From the NCBI RefSeq assembly GCF_026967985.1, contig NZ_JAPVBJ010000005.1:206564-270563 (forward strand): a stretch of DNA of 64,000 nucleotides, in the 5' to 3' direction. Position numbers and translations under genes: made by a program. Below the pieces are notes generated by a model. The model was not told the origin of the DNA. It did no database searches and worked only from the letters and a program-made list of their open reading frames with translations. Source of the stretch: Modestobacter sp. VKM Ac-2984 (GTDB lineage: Bacteria; Actinomycetota; Actinomycetes; Mycobacteriales; Geodermatophilaceae). Below, piece after piece: positions 57,087 through 64,000 of the stretch; positions within the stretch are counted from its first letter, which is position 1, and the number at the start of each line of letters is the position of its first letter.

Positions 57087-58040
57087 ATGGCAGAGCGGGC
57101 CCGGAACGGCAAGGTGACCGTGGTCGGTGCCGGTTTCTACGGCTCGACCACCGCATTGCGACTGGCGGAGTACGACCTGTTCGAGACGGTCGTGCTCACC
57201 GACATCGTGGAGGGGAAGCCCGAGGGGCTGGCGCTGGACATCAACCAGTCGCGCCCGATCGAGGGGTTCGAGACCCGGGTGGTGGGGGTCGGCGGCGGCT
57301 CGTACGCGGGCACCGAGGGCTCCGACGTCGTGGTGATCACCGCGGGCCTGCCCCGCAAGCCCGGCATGAGCCGGATGGACCTGATCGAGACCAACGCCGG
57401 CATCGTCCGCCAGGTCGCCGAGAACGTCGCACAGACCTCCCCGGACGCCGTCGTCATCGTCGTGTCCAACCCGTTGGACGAGATGACCGCCCTGGCGCAG
57501 CTGGCCACCGGCTTCCCGAAGGCCCGGGTGATGGGCCAGGCCGGGATGCTGGACACCGCACGCTTCAGCAACAACGTCGCCGAGGAGCTCGGCGTCCCGG
57601 TCGCCTCCGTGCGCACGCTGACCCTGGGGTCGCACGGCGACACGATGGTCCCGGTGCCGTCCCGCTGCACCGTCGACGGCAAGCCGCTGTCCGACGCGCT
57701 GCCCGCCGACCGCATCGCGCACCTGGTCGACCGCACCCGCAACGGCGGGGCCGAGGTCGTGGCGCTGCTGAAGACCGGGTCCGCCTACTACGCGCCGTCC
57801 GCGGCAGCCGCCCGGATGGCCCGCGCCGTGATCTCCGACAGCGGCGCCGTGATGCCGGTGTGCGCCTGGGTCGACGGCGAGTACGGGATCGCCGGGGTCT
57901 ACCTGGGGGTCGAGGCCGAGATCGGCCGAGAAGGTGTCCGGAAGGTCGTCGAGGGCGACCTCTCCGACAGTGAGCTGGCCGGTCTGCGCGAGGCCGCCGA
58001 GGCGGTACGCGCCAAGCAGGCCGATGTAGCCGACCTCTGA
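57087..58040 (+). CDS. mdh: Malate dehydrogenase (LDH-like type)
   Basis: Oxidises malate to oxaloacetate with NAD. The 317-residue protein has [19 protein letters not shown] as the nucleotide fold and an acidic residue at the end of beta-2 ([12 protein letters not shown]) indicating NAD preference. The substrate loop [13 protein letters not shown] carries Arg residues for malate rather than lactate, and the catalytic His is in [10 protein letters not shown]. It belongs to the LDH-like MDH group. Followed by a hairpin repeat and icd. Confidence 0.94.
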   Translation: MAERARNGKVTVVGAGFYGSTTALRLAEYDLFETVVLTDIVEGKPEGLALDINQSRPIEGFETRVVGVGGGSYAGTEGSDVVVITAGLPRKPGMSRMDLIETNAGIVRQVAENVAQTSPDAVVIVVSNPLDEMTALAQLATGFPKARVMGQAGMLDTARFSNNVAEELGVPVASVRTLTLGSHGDTMVPVPSRCTVDGKPLSDALPADRIAHLVDRTRNGGAEVVALLKTGSAYYAPSAAAARMARAVISDSGAVMPVCAWVDGEYGIAGVYLGVEAEIGREGVRKVVEGDLSDSELAGLREAAEAVRAKQADVADL

Positions 58041-58047
58041 GAAAGGA

Positions 58048-58101
58048 CCCCGCTGCCCCCCACCGCTCGCACGCTCGCGGCGGGGCCCTGCAGCGGGGCC
58101 A
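58048..58101 (+). repeat. 54-nt dispersed hairpin repeat, copy B
   Basis: 48 of 54 positions identical to 8618-8671, same length. A 9-bp stem (58048-58056 with 58090-58098) flanks the C-rich/G-rich interior. It lies just after the mdh stop and ends 22 nt before the icd start, close to the icd ribosome binding site. Confidence 0.85.
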
Positions 58102-58123
58102 CGAGTGCACAAAGGAGAACGAC

Positions 58124-59338
58124 GTGAGCAAGATCAAGGTCGAGGGCAAGGTCGTCGAGCTCGACGGCGACGAGATGACCCGGATCATCTGGCAGTTCAT
58201 CAAGGACCAGCTGATCCTCCCGTACCTCGACGTCGACCTCGAGTACTACGACCTCGGGATGGAGAACCGCGACGCGACCGACGACCAGGTCACCGTCGAT
58301 GCGGCCAACGCCATCAAGCAGCACGGCGTCGGCGTCAAGTGCGCCACCATCACCCCGGACGAGGCGCGGGTCGAGGAGTTCGGCCTGAAGAAGATGTGGC
58401 GCTCCCCGAACGGGACGATCCGCAACATCCTCGGCGGCGTCATCTTCCGCGAGCCGATCATCATGCAGAACGTGCCGCGCCTGGTGCCGGGCTGGACCAA
58501 GCCGATCATCATCGGCCGCCACGCCTACGGCGACCAGTACCGCGCCACCGACTTCACGTTCCCCTCCGCGGGCACCTTGAAGGTCGTGTTCACCCCCGAG
58601 GACGGCGGTGAGCCGATCGAGCGCGAGGTCTTCCAGGCCCCCGGCGCCGGCGTCTCGCTGTCGATGTACAACCTCGACGACTCGATCCGCGACTTCGCCC
58701 GGGCCTCGCTGAACTACGGGCTCAACCGCGGCTACCCGGTCTACCTGTCCACGAAGAACACGATCCTGAAGGCCTACGACGGCCGGTTCAAGGACATCTT
58801 CGAGGAGGTCTTCCAGGCCGAGTTCAAGGAGCAGTTCGACGCGGCCGGGATCACCTACGAGCACCGGCTCATCGACGACATGGTCGCCGCCTCCCTCAAG
58901 TGGGAGGGCGGCTACGTCTGGGCGTGCAAGAACTACGACGGTGACGTGCAGTCCGACACCGTGGCCCAGGGCTTCGGCTCGCTCGGCCTGATGACGTCGG
59001 TGCTGGCCACCCCGGACGGCAAGACCGTCGAGGCCGAGGCCGCCCACGGCACGGTCACCCGGCACTACCGCCAGCACCAGCAGGGCAAGGAGACCTCGAC
59101 GAACCCGATCGCGTCGATCTTCGCCTGGACCCGGGGCCTGGCCCACCGCGGCGTGCTCGACGGCACCCCCGAGGTGACCCGGTTCGCCGAGACCCTCGAG
59201 CGGGTCTGCATCGAGACCGTCGAGGGCGGTCAGATGACCAAGGACCTCGCGCTGCTGATCTCCAAGGACAGCCCGTGGCTGACCACCCAGGACTTCCTGG
59301 CGGCGATCGACACCAACCTGCAGAAGGCGATGGCCTGA
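58124..59338 (+). CDS. icd: NADP-dependent isocitrate dehydrogenase (type II, dimeric)
   Basis: Oxidative decarboxylation of isocitrate to 2-oxoglutarate. The 404-residue protein is of the eukaryote-like homodimeric type ([54 protein letters not shown]). This differs from the monomeric enzyme of many actinobacteria and from E. coli Icd. The start is GTG 58124 after AAAGGAG. Together with mdh and sucCD it makes this region rich in TCA cycle genes. Confidence 0.97.
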   Translation: MSKIKVEGKVVELDGDEMTRIIWQFIKDQLILPYLDVDLEYYDLGMENRDATDDQVTVDAANAIKQHGVGVKCATITPDEARVEEFGLKKMWRSPNGTIRNILGGVIFREPIIMQNVPRLVPGWTKPIIIGRHAYGDQYRATDFTFPSAGTLKVVFTPEDGGEPIEREVFQAPGAGVSLSMYNLDDSIRDFARASLNYGLNRGYPVYLSTKNTILKAYDGRFKDIFEEVFQAEFKEQFDAAGITYEHRLIDDMVAASLKWEGGYVWACKNYDGDVQSDTVAQGFGSLGLMTSVLATPDGKTVEAEAAHGTVTRHYRQHQQGKETSTNPIASIFAWTRGLAHRGVLDGTPEVTRFAETLERVCIETVEGGQMTKDLALLISKDSPWLTTQDFLAAIDTNLQKAMA

Positions 59339-59375
59339 CGACAGTTGTCGTGATGACGGCCTGACAGTTGTAGTT

Positions 59376-59416
59376 CAGAACGGCCCCCGCGACCTCTGGT
59401 CGCGGGGGCCGTTCTG
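59376..59416. terminator. Perfect 19-bp bidirectional terminator after icd
   Basis: 59376-59394 and 59398-59416 are exact reverse complements around a 3-nt loop, between convergent icd and the CAP-domain gene. Confidence 0.85.
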
Positions 59417-59454
59417 CGTTGGGGGCGGGCCGAGATCGGGCTGGTGGTGGGGGC

Positions 59455-60354
59455 TCAGGCACCGAAGAGCTGGGTCCACCACGGGCCGCCGGAACCGGTG
59501 GCGACCCCGACCCCCAGCGTGCGCAGGTCGCAGTCGAGGATGTTCTCCCGGTGCCCGGGGCTGGTCATCCAGGCCGCCATCACCGCGGTCGCGTCGGGCT
59601 GGCCGGCGGCGATGTTCTCCGCCCGCGCGTGGCCCAGCCCAGCCGCGCGGGCGCGGGCGAAGGGGTCCAGTCCCTCGGGGTTCACGTGGGAGAAGTAGCC
59701 GCGGTCCCGCATGTCGGCGCTGTGCGCCCGGGCGACCGTGGCCAGGCCGGTGTCCGCGCTGACCGGGGCGCAGCCGGCGGCGGCCCGCTCGACGTTCACC
59801 AGGGCCAGCACCTGCCCCTCGGGCCCGGACGCCGCTGGTGCGGCCGCCGCTGCTGGCCGGGGGGCGGCCGCCGCGGCCGGCGGTGGTGCGGGCGCCGGCG
59901 CTGCCGCGGACGGTGCAGGAGCCCGGGGCGCAGGCGCGGCTGCCGGCGGCGGAGGCGGCGGAGGAGCGGGGGCCGGGCCCGGGGCACGGGCAGGGGCCGG
60001 GGGAGGACCCGGGGCCGGTGGGGGCGGCGGCGCCGGGGCCGCAGAGGTGGTCGCGGCGGTCGGCTCACCCGCACTGCCGGTCACCGGAGCGGGCGCAGTG
60101 CTGGACGGCGCAGGGTCGCTGGGAGAGGCAGGTGGTGCGGCGTCCGCCTGCTCGACGTCCGCGGCCCGGCGCTCGACGTCCGTGGCGCGCTGCTCGACGT
60201 GCGTGGCCTGCGAGGCGTCGTCCAGGCCGGGCAGGAGGCGGCCGCCCAGCACGGTGGTCAGGGCCACCGCGGCGACGACGACGGCGATCAGCAGGAGGAC
60301 CCACCGCGACCGGAGGCGGCCGGCCGAGGACGGCGAGGTGAGGCGGAGCGGCAC
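59455..60354 (-). CDS. Secreted/anchored CAP-domain protein
   Basis: A 299-residue protein. A basic N-terminus and one helix (WVLLLIAVVVAAVALTTVLGG, about 18-38) act as anchor or signal. Next come three imperfect copies of ATDVEQR, then a Pro/Ala-rich linker of about 100 residues. The C-terminal CAP/SCP-like domain (about 180-299) has VNVERAAAGC, HSADMRDRGYFSHVNPEG (first His), AENIAAG and SPGHRENILD (second His), all conserved. Two Cys (in AAGCAP and ILDCDL) may form a disulfide. The role of bacterial CAP proteins is mostly unknown. The start is the GTG at 60354. Confidence 0.88.
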   Translation of the reverse strand: MPLRLTSPSSAGRLRSRWVLLLIAVVVAAVALTTVLGGRLLPGLDDASQATHVEQRATDVERRAADVEQADAAPPASPSDPAPSSTAPAPVTGSAGEPTAATTSAAPAPPPPPAPGPPPAPARAPGPAPAPPPPPPPAAAPAPRAPAPSAAAPAPAPPPAAAAAPRPAAAAAPAASGPEGQVLALVNVERAAAGCAPVSADTGLATVARAHSADMRDRGYFSHVNPEGLDPFARARAAGLGHARAENIAAGQPDATAVMAAWMTSPGHRENILDCDLRTLGVGVATGSGGPWWTQLFGA

Positions 60355-60553
60355 GTCTGCGTCCTCGTCAGTGGGATCGGGTCGTTACCCGGTCGAGGGT
60401 AGCCGTATGCGGACGGTGACCGAGGTGGTCGCGGGAGGGCCGCTGCGCGGGTGGGCCCGGCAGGGAGGCGCGGGCTGGCCCTCGGCCCAGCCACTACCGT
60501 GGGCGACTCCGGGCGTTCCCGGCACACCCCACATCTGGAGGAGCACGCCGCTC

Positions 60554-61885
60554 GTGAGCGACGTCTGGCTCAACATCGTCATGGTCTTCGCCTTCGTGCT
60601 GGTCGGCGGCGCGTTCTCCGGTGCCGAGATCGCGCTGGTGTCCCTCCGCGAGTCCCAGGTCCGAGCCCTGGCCGAGACCGGCCGGCGCGGGCAGGCGCTG
60701 AACAAGCTGCTCGCCGACCCCAACCAGTTCCTCGCCTCCGTCCAGGTCGGCGTCACGCTGGCCGGCTTCTTCTCCGCCGCGTTCGGCGCCAGCACCCTGT
60801 CCGGGCCGCTCGGCGACGTCCTGATCGGTTGGGGGGTGCAGCCCGGTGTGGCCGACCCGCTGTCCTTCGTCGCCGTCACCATCGCGATCAGCTACCTGTC
60901 CCTGGTCGTCGGCGAACTGACCCCCAAGCGGCTGGCCCTGCAGCGGGCCGAGGGCTTCTCGCTGGTGGTCGCCGCCCCGCTCAACGCCATCGCCAAGCTG
61001 TTCCGGCCGATCATCTGGCTGCTGTCGAAGTCCACGAACGTGCTGGTCCGCCTGCTGGGCGGTGACCCCCGGGCGAGCGGTGAGTCGATCAGCCAGGAGG
61101 AGCTGCGCGACCTGGTCGCCGCGCACGAGTCGCTGTCCAGCGACGAGCGCCGGCTGATCGACGAGGTGTTCCGGGCCGGCGACCGGGAGGTGCGCGAGGT
61201 GATGACCCCCCGCACCGAGGTGCACTTCCTGGAGGCCAGCATGACCGCCAGCCGGGCGGCCAAGCAGGTCGCGGACTCCAACTGGTCCCGCTATCCGGTG
61301 GTGGGCCGGAACGAGGACGACGTCGTCGGCTTCGTGCACGTGCGCGACCTGTTCCTGCCCACCCACCCGGCCGGGCGGGCGGCGACCGTGGGTGACCTCG
61401 CCCGCGAGATCAAGCAGCTGCCGGGCACCGCCGGCGTGCTGACCGCCCTGTCCCGGATGCGCAAGGAGAACCGGCACTTCGCGATCGTGGTCGACGAGTA
61501 CGGCGGCACCGACGGCATCGTCACCCTGGAGGACCTCATCGAGGAGGTCATCGGGGACATCTACGACGAGTACGACGAGGACGTCGCGCCCGAGTCCGAG
61601 GAGCCGGCCGAGGGGCCGCACGAGGTGGACGGGCTGCTCAACCTCGACGACTTCGCCGGGGCGACGGGGCTGCAGCTGCCGGAGGGCCCGTACGAGACGG
61701 TGGCCGGCTACGTGCTCGCCGAGCTGGGGCGCCTGCCGGTGGTCGGGGACACCGTGACGGTCGAGGAGCGCACCCTGACGGTGCTCGAGCTCGACGGACG
61801 GCGGATCTCCCGGATCAGCGTCAGCGCCGCTCCGCAGCAGGACGACGACGACGCCGACAGGGCCGCGGAGTCCACCGCAGGCTGA
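60554..61885 (+). CDS. CNNM/CorC-type hemolysin-family transporter
   Basis: A 443-residue membrane protein. The N-terminal DUF21/CNNM transmembrane domain (about 1-180; FSGAEIALVSLRESQVRALAE, LAGFFSAAFGAST, VVGELTPKRLALQ) is followed by two CBS domains (about 205-325; VMTPRTEVHFLEA, FAIVVDEYGGTDGIVTLEDLIEEVIGDI). A CorC_HlyC domain (about 345-430) completes it. The family (YhdP/MpfA-like) is linked to Mg2+ or other cation export. GTG 60554 is used; GGAGGAG lies about 10 nt upstream. Confidence 0.92.
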   Translation: MSDVWLNIVMVFAFVLVGGAFSGAEIALVSLRESQVRALAETGRRGQALNKLLADPNQFLASVQVGVTLAGFFSAAFGASTLSGPLGDVLIGWGVQPGVADPLSFVAVTIAISYLSLVVGELTPKRLALQRAEGFSLVVAAPLNAIAKLFRPIIWLLSKSTNVLVRLLGGDPRASGESISQEELRDLVAAHESLSSDERRLIDEVFRAGDREVREVMTPRTEVHFLEASMTASRAAKQVADSNWSRYPVVGRNEDDVVGFVHVRDLFLPTHPAGRAATVGDLAREIKQLPGTAGVLTALSRMRKENRHFAIVVDEYGGTDGIVTLEDLIEEVIGDIYDEYDEDVAPESEEPAEGPHEVDGLLNLDDFAGATGLQLPEGPYETVAGYVLAELGRLPVVGDTVTVEERTLTVLELDGRRISRISVSAAPQQDDDDADRAAESTAG

Positions 61886-61889
61886 CGGT

Positions 61890-61907
61890 CGGGCCTGCTC
61901 AGGCCCG
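61890..61907. terminator. Convergent hairpin between CNNM transporter and galE
   Basis: 8-bp perfect stem CGGGCCTG/CAGGCCCG with a 2-nt gap, overlapping the galE 3' end; only 13 bp separate the two stop codons. Confidence 0.5.
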
Positions 61908-62855
61908 GCTGTTCGTGAACGCCCAGGCGTCGGCGACGATCTCGCCGAGGTCGGTGTGCTGCGGTGCCCAGCCGAGCTCGTCCTGGATCCGGGCGGAGCT
62001 GGCCACCAGCCGGGCCGGGTCGCCGGGCCGCCGGTCGCCGACGACGACCGGCACCTCGTGCCCGGTGACCTCCCGGACCGCGTCGACCATCTGCTGCACG
62101 GAGAACCCGGTGCCGCTGCCCAGGTTGTAGATGCGGTGCTCGCCCGGCGCCGGGGCCGGCAGCGCCAGCAGGTGGGCCGCGGCGAGGTCCTGGACGTGCA
62201 CGTAGTCGCGGATGCAGGTGCCGTCGGGGGTCGGGTAGTCCGAGCCGTACACGGTGAGCGCCTCGCGGGTGCCGGAGGCGACCTGCAGGGCGATCGGGAT
62301 CAGGTGGGTCTCGGTGGCGTGCCGCTCACCGACGCCGTAGGCCGCGCCGCCGACGTTGAAGTACCGCAGGCTGACCGCGGCGAAGGAGTGGGCCACCGCG
62401 TAGGAGGTCAGCATGGTGTCGACGGCGAGCTTGCTGGCGCCGTAGGTGTTGGTGGGCCGGGTCGGGGCGTCCTCGCGGATCGGCACCTCGTCGGGCTCGC
62501 CGTAGGTGGCCGCGGTCGAGGAGAAGACGATCCGCCGGCAGTCGACCGCGCGCATCGCCTCCAGCAGCGCCAGCGAGCCGCCGACGTTGGAGTGCCAGTA
62601 GACCTCCGGCGCGACCTGGCTCTGCGCGACCAGGCTCTTGGCCGCGAAGTGCAGCACCGCCTCGGGGCGCACGTCGGCCAGCACGGGCGCGGAGTCGTGC
62701 AGCGACGCCCGGACGAACCGGGCGCCTGCGGGGACGGCGTCCTCGTGGCCGGTCGACAGGTCGTCGAGCACCGTGACCTCGTGGCCGGCCTCCAGCAGGG
62801 CCGCCGTGACTACGCTGCCGATGTAGCCGGCCCCACCGGTGACGAGTACGCGCAT
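61899..62855 (-). CDS. galE: UDP-glucose 4-epimerase
   Basis: Interconverts UDP-glucose and UDP-galactose for cell-wall and exopolysaccharide synthesis. The 318-residue extended SDR has [14 protein letters not shown], the catalytic Ser-Ser segment [13 protein letters not shown], YxxxK in [11 protein letters not shown], and [10 protein letters not shown]. The ATG 62855 lies 7 nt after TAGGGT on this strand. It is divergent from the aminotransferase. Confidence 0.95.
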   Translation of the reverse strand: MRVLVTGGAGYIGSVVTAALLEAGHEVTVLDDLSTGHEDAVPAGARFVRASLHDSAPVLADVRPEAVLHFAAKSLVAQSQVAPEVYWHSNVGGSLALLEAMRAVDCRRIVFSSTAATYGEPDEVPIREDAPTRPTNTYGASKLAVDTMLTSYAVAHSFAAVSLRYFNVGGAAYGVGERHATETHLIPIALQVASGTREALTVYGSDYPTPDGTCIRDYVHVQDLAAAHLLALPAPAPGEHRIYNLGSGTGFSVQQMVDAVREVTGHEVPVVVGDRRPGDPARLVASSARIQDELGWAPQHTDLGEIVADAWAFTNSRA

Positions 62856-62862
62856 GCCGCCA

Positions 62863-62868
62863 ACCCTA
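62863..62868 (-). promoter_or_regulatory. -10 element of galE (leaderless type)
   Basis: TAGGGT on the minus strand, exactly 7 nt before the ATG at 62855. Confidence 0.55.
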
Positions 62869-62915
62869 GTGAGTCGCCCGGAGCAGCTCCGGCAACGACC
62901 GAGGAGGAGGAGTCC

Positions 62916-64000
62916 GTGGTCAGCGCCCGCCCTGCCGTGGCCGCCATGCCGGTCTACCGACCCGGCCGCAACCCCGCCGACCTGGCCCGCGAGATCGGTG
63001 TCGACCGTGCCGTGAAGCTGGCCAGCAACGAGGTCGCCTTCCCGCCGCTGCCGGCCGTCGTCCAGGCGATCGCCGCGACCGCGGGGGAGACGAACCGGTA
63101 CCCCGACAACGGCGCCGTCGTCCTCACCCGGGCCCTGGCCGAGCGCTACGGCGTCGAGCCGGCGCAGGTGGCCACCGGCTGCGGTGCGGTCACCGTCTGC
63201 CAGCAGCTGGCCCAGGCCTACAACGAACCGGGCTCGAGCATCGCGTTCGCCTGGCGCTCCTTCGAGATGTACCCGCTGCTCGCCCAGGTCGCCGGGGCCC
63301 GGGCCCAGCAGGTGCCGCTGGTCCCGGGGACCCCCGGCGGGGCCGCGGACACCCACGACCTGGACGGGCTGGCCGCGGCGATCGACGACACGACCCGGCT
63401 GGTCTTCGTCTGCAACCCGAACAACCCGACCGGGACGGCGGTGCGGCGGCCGGAGCTGGAGCGCTTCCTGGACGCCGTCCCGGCGCAGACGCTGGTCGTG
63501 CTGGACGAGGCCTACCGCGAGTTCGTCACCGACCCCGACGTCCCCGACGGGGTCGAGCTGATGCGGGGTCGGCCCAACGTCGCCGTGCTGCGGACGTTCT
63601 CCAAGGCCTGGGGCCTGGCCGGCCTGCGGGTGGGCTACCTGCTCGCCGAGGACCCGGCCGTGGCCGACGCCGTCCGTCGTACCCAGGTGCCGTTCAGCGT
63701 CTCCTCCCTCGCCCAGGCCGCGGCGGTCGCGGCGCTGGCCAGTGAGGCCGAGGTGCGCGAGCGCTGTGCCGCCGTCACCACCGAACGCGCCCGGCTCACC
63801 GGGGCGCTGCGCGAGCGCGGGCTGTCGGTGGCCGACAGCCAGGCAAACTTCGTGTGGCTGCCGCTGGGGGAGCGTGCCGCCGAGGTCGCCGCTGCGCTCG
63901 AGGCGCGTGCGGTGATCACCCGGCCGTTCGCCGGTGAGGGGATCCGGGTCACCGTCGGCACCCCCGAGGAGGACGACGTCTTCCTCGGCGCGCTGGACGA
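62916..64000 (+). CDS. pat: Aromatic aminotransferase (HisC-like, Pat/HisC2), 3' end beyond window
   Basis: PLP-dependent fold type I aminotransferase, at least 361 residues, running off the window end. The wording [55 protein letters not shown] and [15 protein letters not shown] (PLP Lys) matches actinobacterial phenylalanine/aromatic aminotransferases such as Rv3772 (HisC2) more than HisC of the his operon. It would act on phenylpyruvate or prephenate-derived keto acids, downstream of the aroQ product in this window. Start GTG 62916 follows GAGGAGGAGG. Confidence 0.9.
   Translation, partial: MVSARPAVAAMPVYRPGRNPADLAREIGVDRAVKLASNEVAFPPLPAVVQAIAATAGETNRYPDNGAVVLTRALAERYGVEPAQVATGCGAVTVCQQLAQAYNEPGSSIAFAWRSFEMYPLLAQVAGARAQQVPLVPGTPGGAADTHDLDGLAAAIDDTTRLVFVCNPNNPTGTAVRRPELERFLDAVPAQTLVVLDEAYREFVTDPDVPDGVELMRGRPNVAVLRTFSKAWGLAGLRVGYLLAEDPAVADAVRRTQVPFSVSSLAQAAAVAALASEAEVRERCAAVTTERARLTGALRERGLSVADSQANFVWLPLGERAAEVAAALEARAVITRPFAGEGIRVTVGTPEEDDVFLGALD

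Noticed and set aside
59860..60060. Highly repetitive GCC/CGG-rich stretch, possible tandem repeat or CRISPR-like array
   Set aside because: It encodes the Pro/Ala-rich linker of the CAP-domain protein; there are no regular spacers or direct repeats of fixed length.
59711..60553. Upstream extension of the CNNM transporter frame
   Set aside because: It runs antisense to the CAP-domain gene and has Gly/Ala-rich shadow sequence; GTG 60554 starts directly before the first membrane helix.

Overview
The window is a contiguous chromosomal segment of a very high-GC actinobacterium. It carries WhiB and BldM family regulators, actinobacterial AroQ-delta chorismate mutase, GuaB3, a PerM-like protein, frequent GTG starts and many leaderless-type promoters (TANNNT about 7 nt before an ATG/GTG). 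Gene content and protein wording fit Geodermatophilaceae-like actinobacteria, but that placement is an inference. No mobile element, tRNA, rRNA or CRISPR array was found. Nearly all genes are chromosomal core genes in orders familiar from Streptomyces and Mycobacterium.

Layout. 1-2.4 kb: end of the ribosomal protein/rpoA operon (rpoA 3' end, rplQ, truA). 2.5-8.7 kb: an accessory block with an NAD(P)-binding protein, molybdenum cofactor genes (mobA-like, fdhD, mogA, moaC, moeA), a PfkB sugar kinase and a beta-carbonic anhydrase. 8.8-18.3 kb: rplM-rpsI-glmM-glmS-acpS-nnr-alr-hydrolase-udg-tsaE (ribosome, amino sugar and D-alanine supply, metabolite and DNA repair). 18.3-24.8 kb: tsaB-rimI-tsaD (tRNA t6A), a methyltransferase, and groES-groEL under a CIRCE operator. 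24.9-28.6 kb: a TPR-GGDEF protein, then divergent whiD and bldM homologues, the developmental regulator pair that also sits beside guaB in Streptomyces. 28.8-33.1 kb: guaB-guaB3-guaA (GMP synthesis).

33.2-41.4 kb is the most variable part: a Ca2+/cation antiporter, a PspC/LiaF-like envelope-stress module with a PspC-fused histidine kinase and NarL-type regulator, a Tat-exported acetamidase, a PIG-L deacetylase and an ECF41 sigma factor with its carboxymuconolactone-decarboxylase partner. 41.4-50.7 kb: chorismate mutase with a candidate attenuator leader, pcrA, an M23 peptidase, a lipase, icmB and sucCD. 50.8-57 kb: two membrane proteins matching the sucD-purN interval of mycobacteria (Rv0954/PerM positions), then purN-purH-pentapeptide protein-folD-DUF3017. 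57-64 kb: mdh, icd, a CAP-domain protein, a CNNM/CorC-type transporter, galE and the start of an aromatic aminotransferase.

I see no wholly new multi-gene system. The best leads are: (1) a leaderless Phe/Tyr-containing leader ORF followed by a T-tract terminator upstream of chorismate mutase; (2) a 54-nt hairpin repeat present twice, one copy supplying the C-terminus of carbonic anhydrase; (3) a perfect terminator-like hairpin inside the 5' coding region of truA; (4) a BldM homologue without a phosphoacceptor Asp; (5) GuaB3 without the catalytic Cys; (6) an ECF41-type promoter in front of its partner gene; and (7) the density of leaderless starts.
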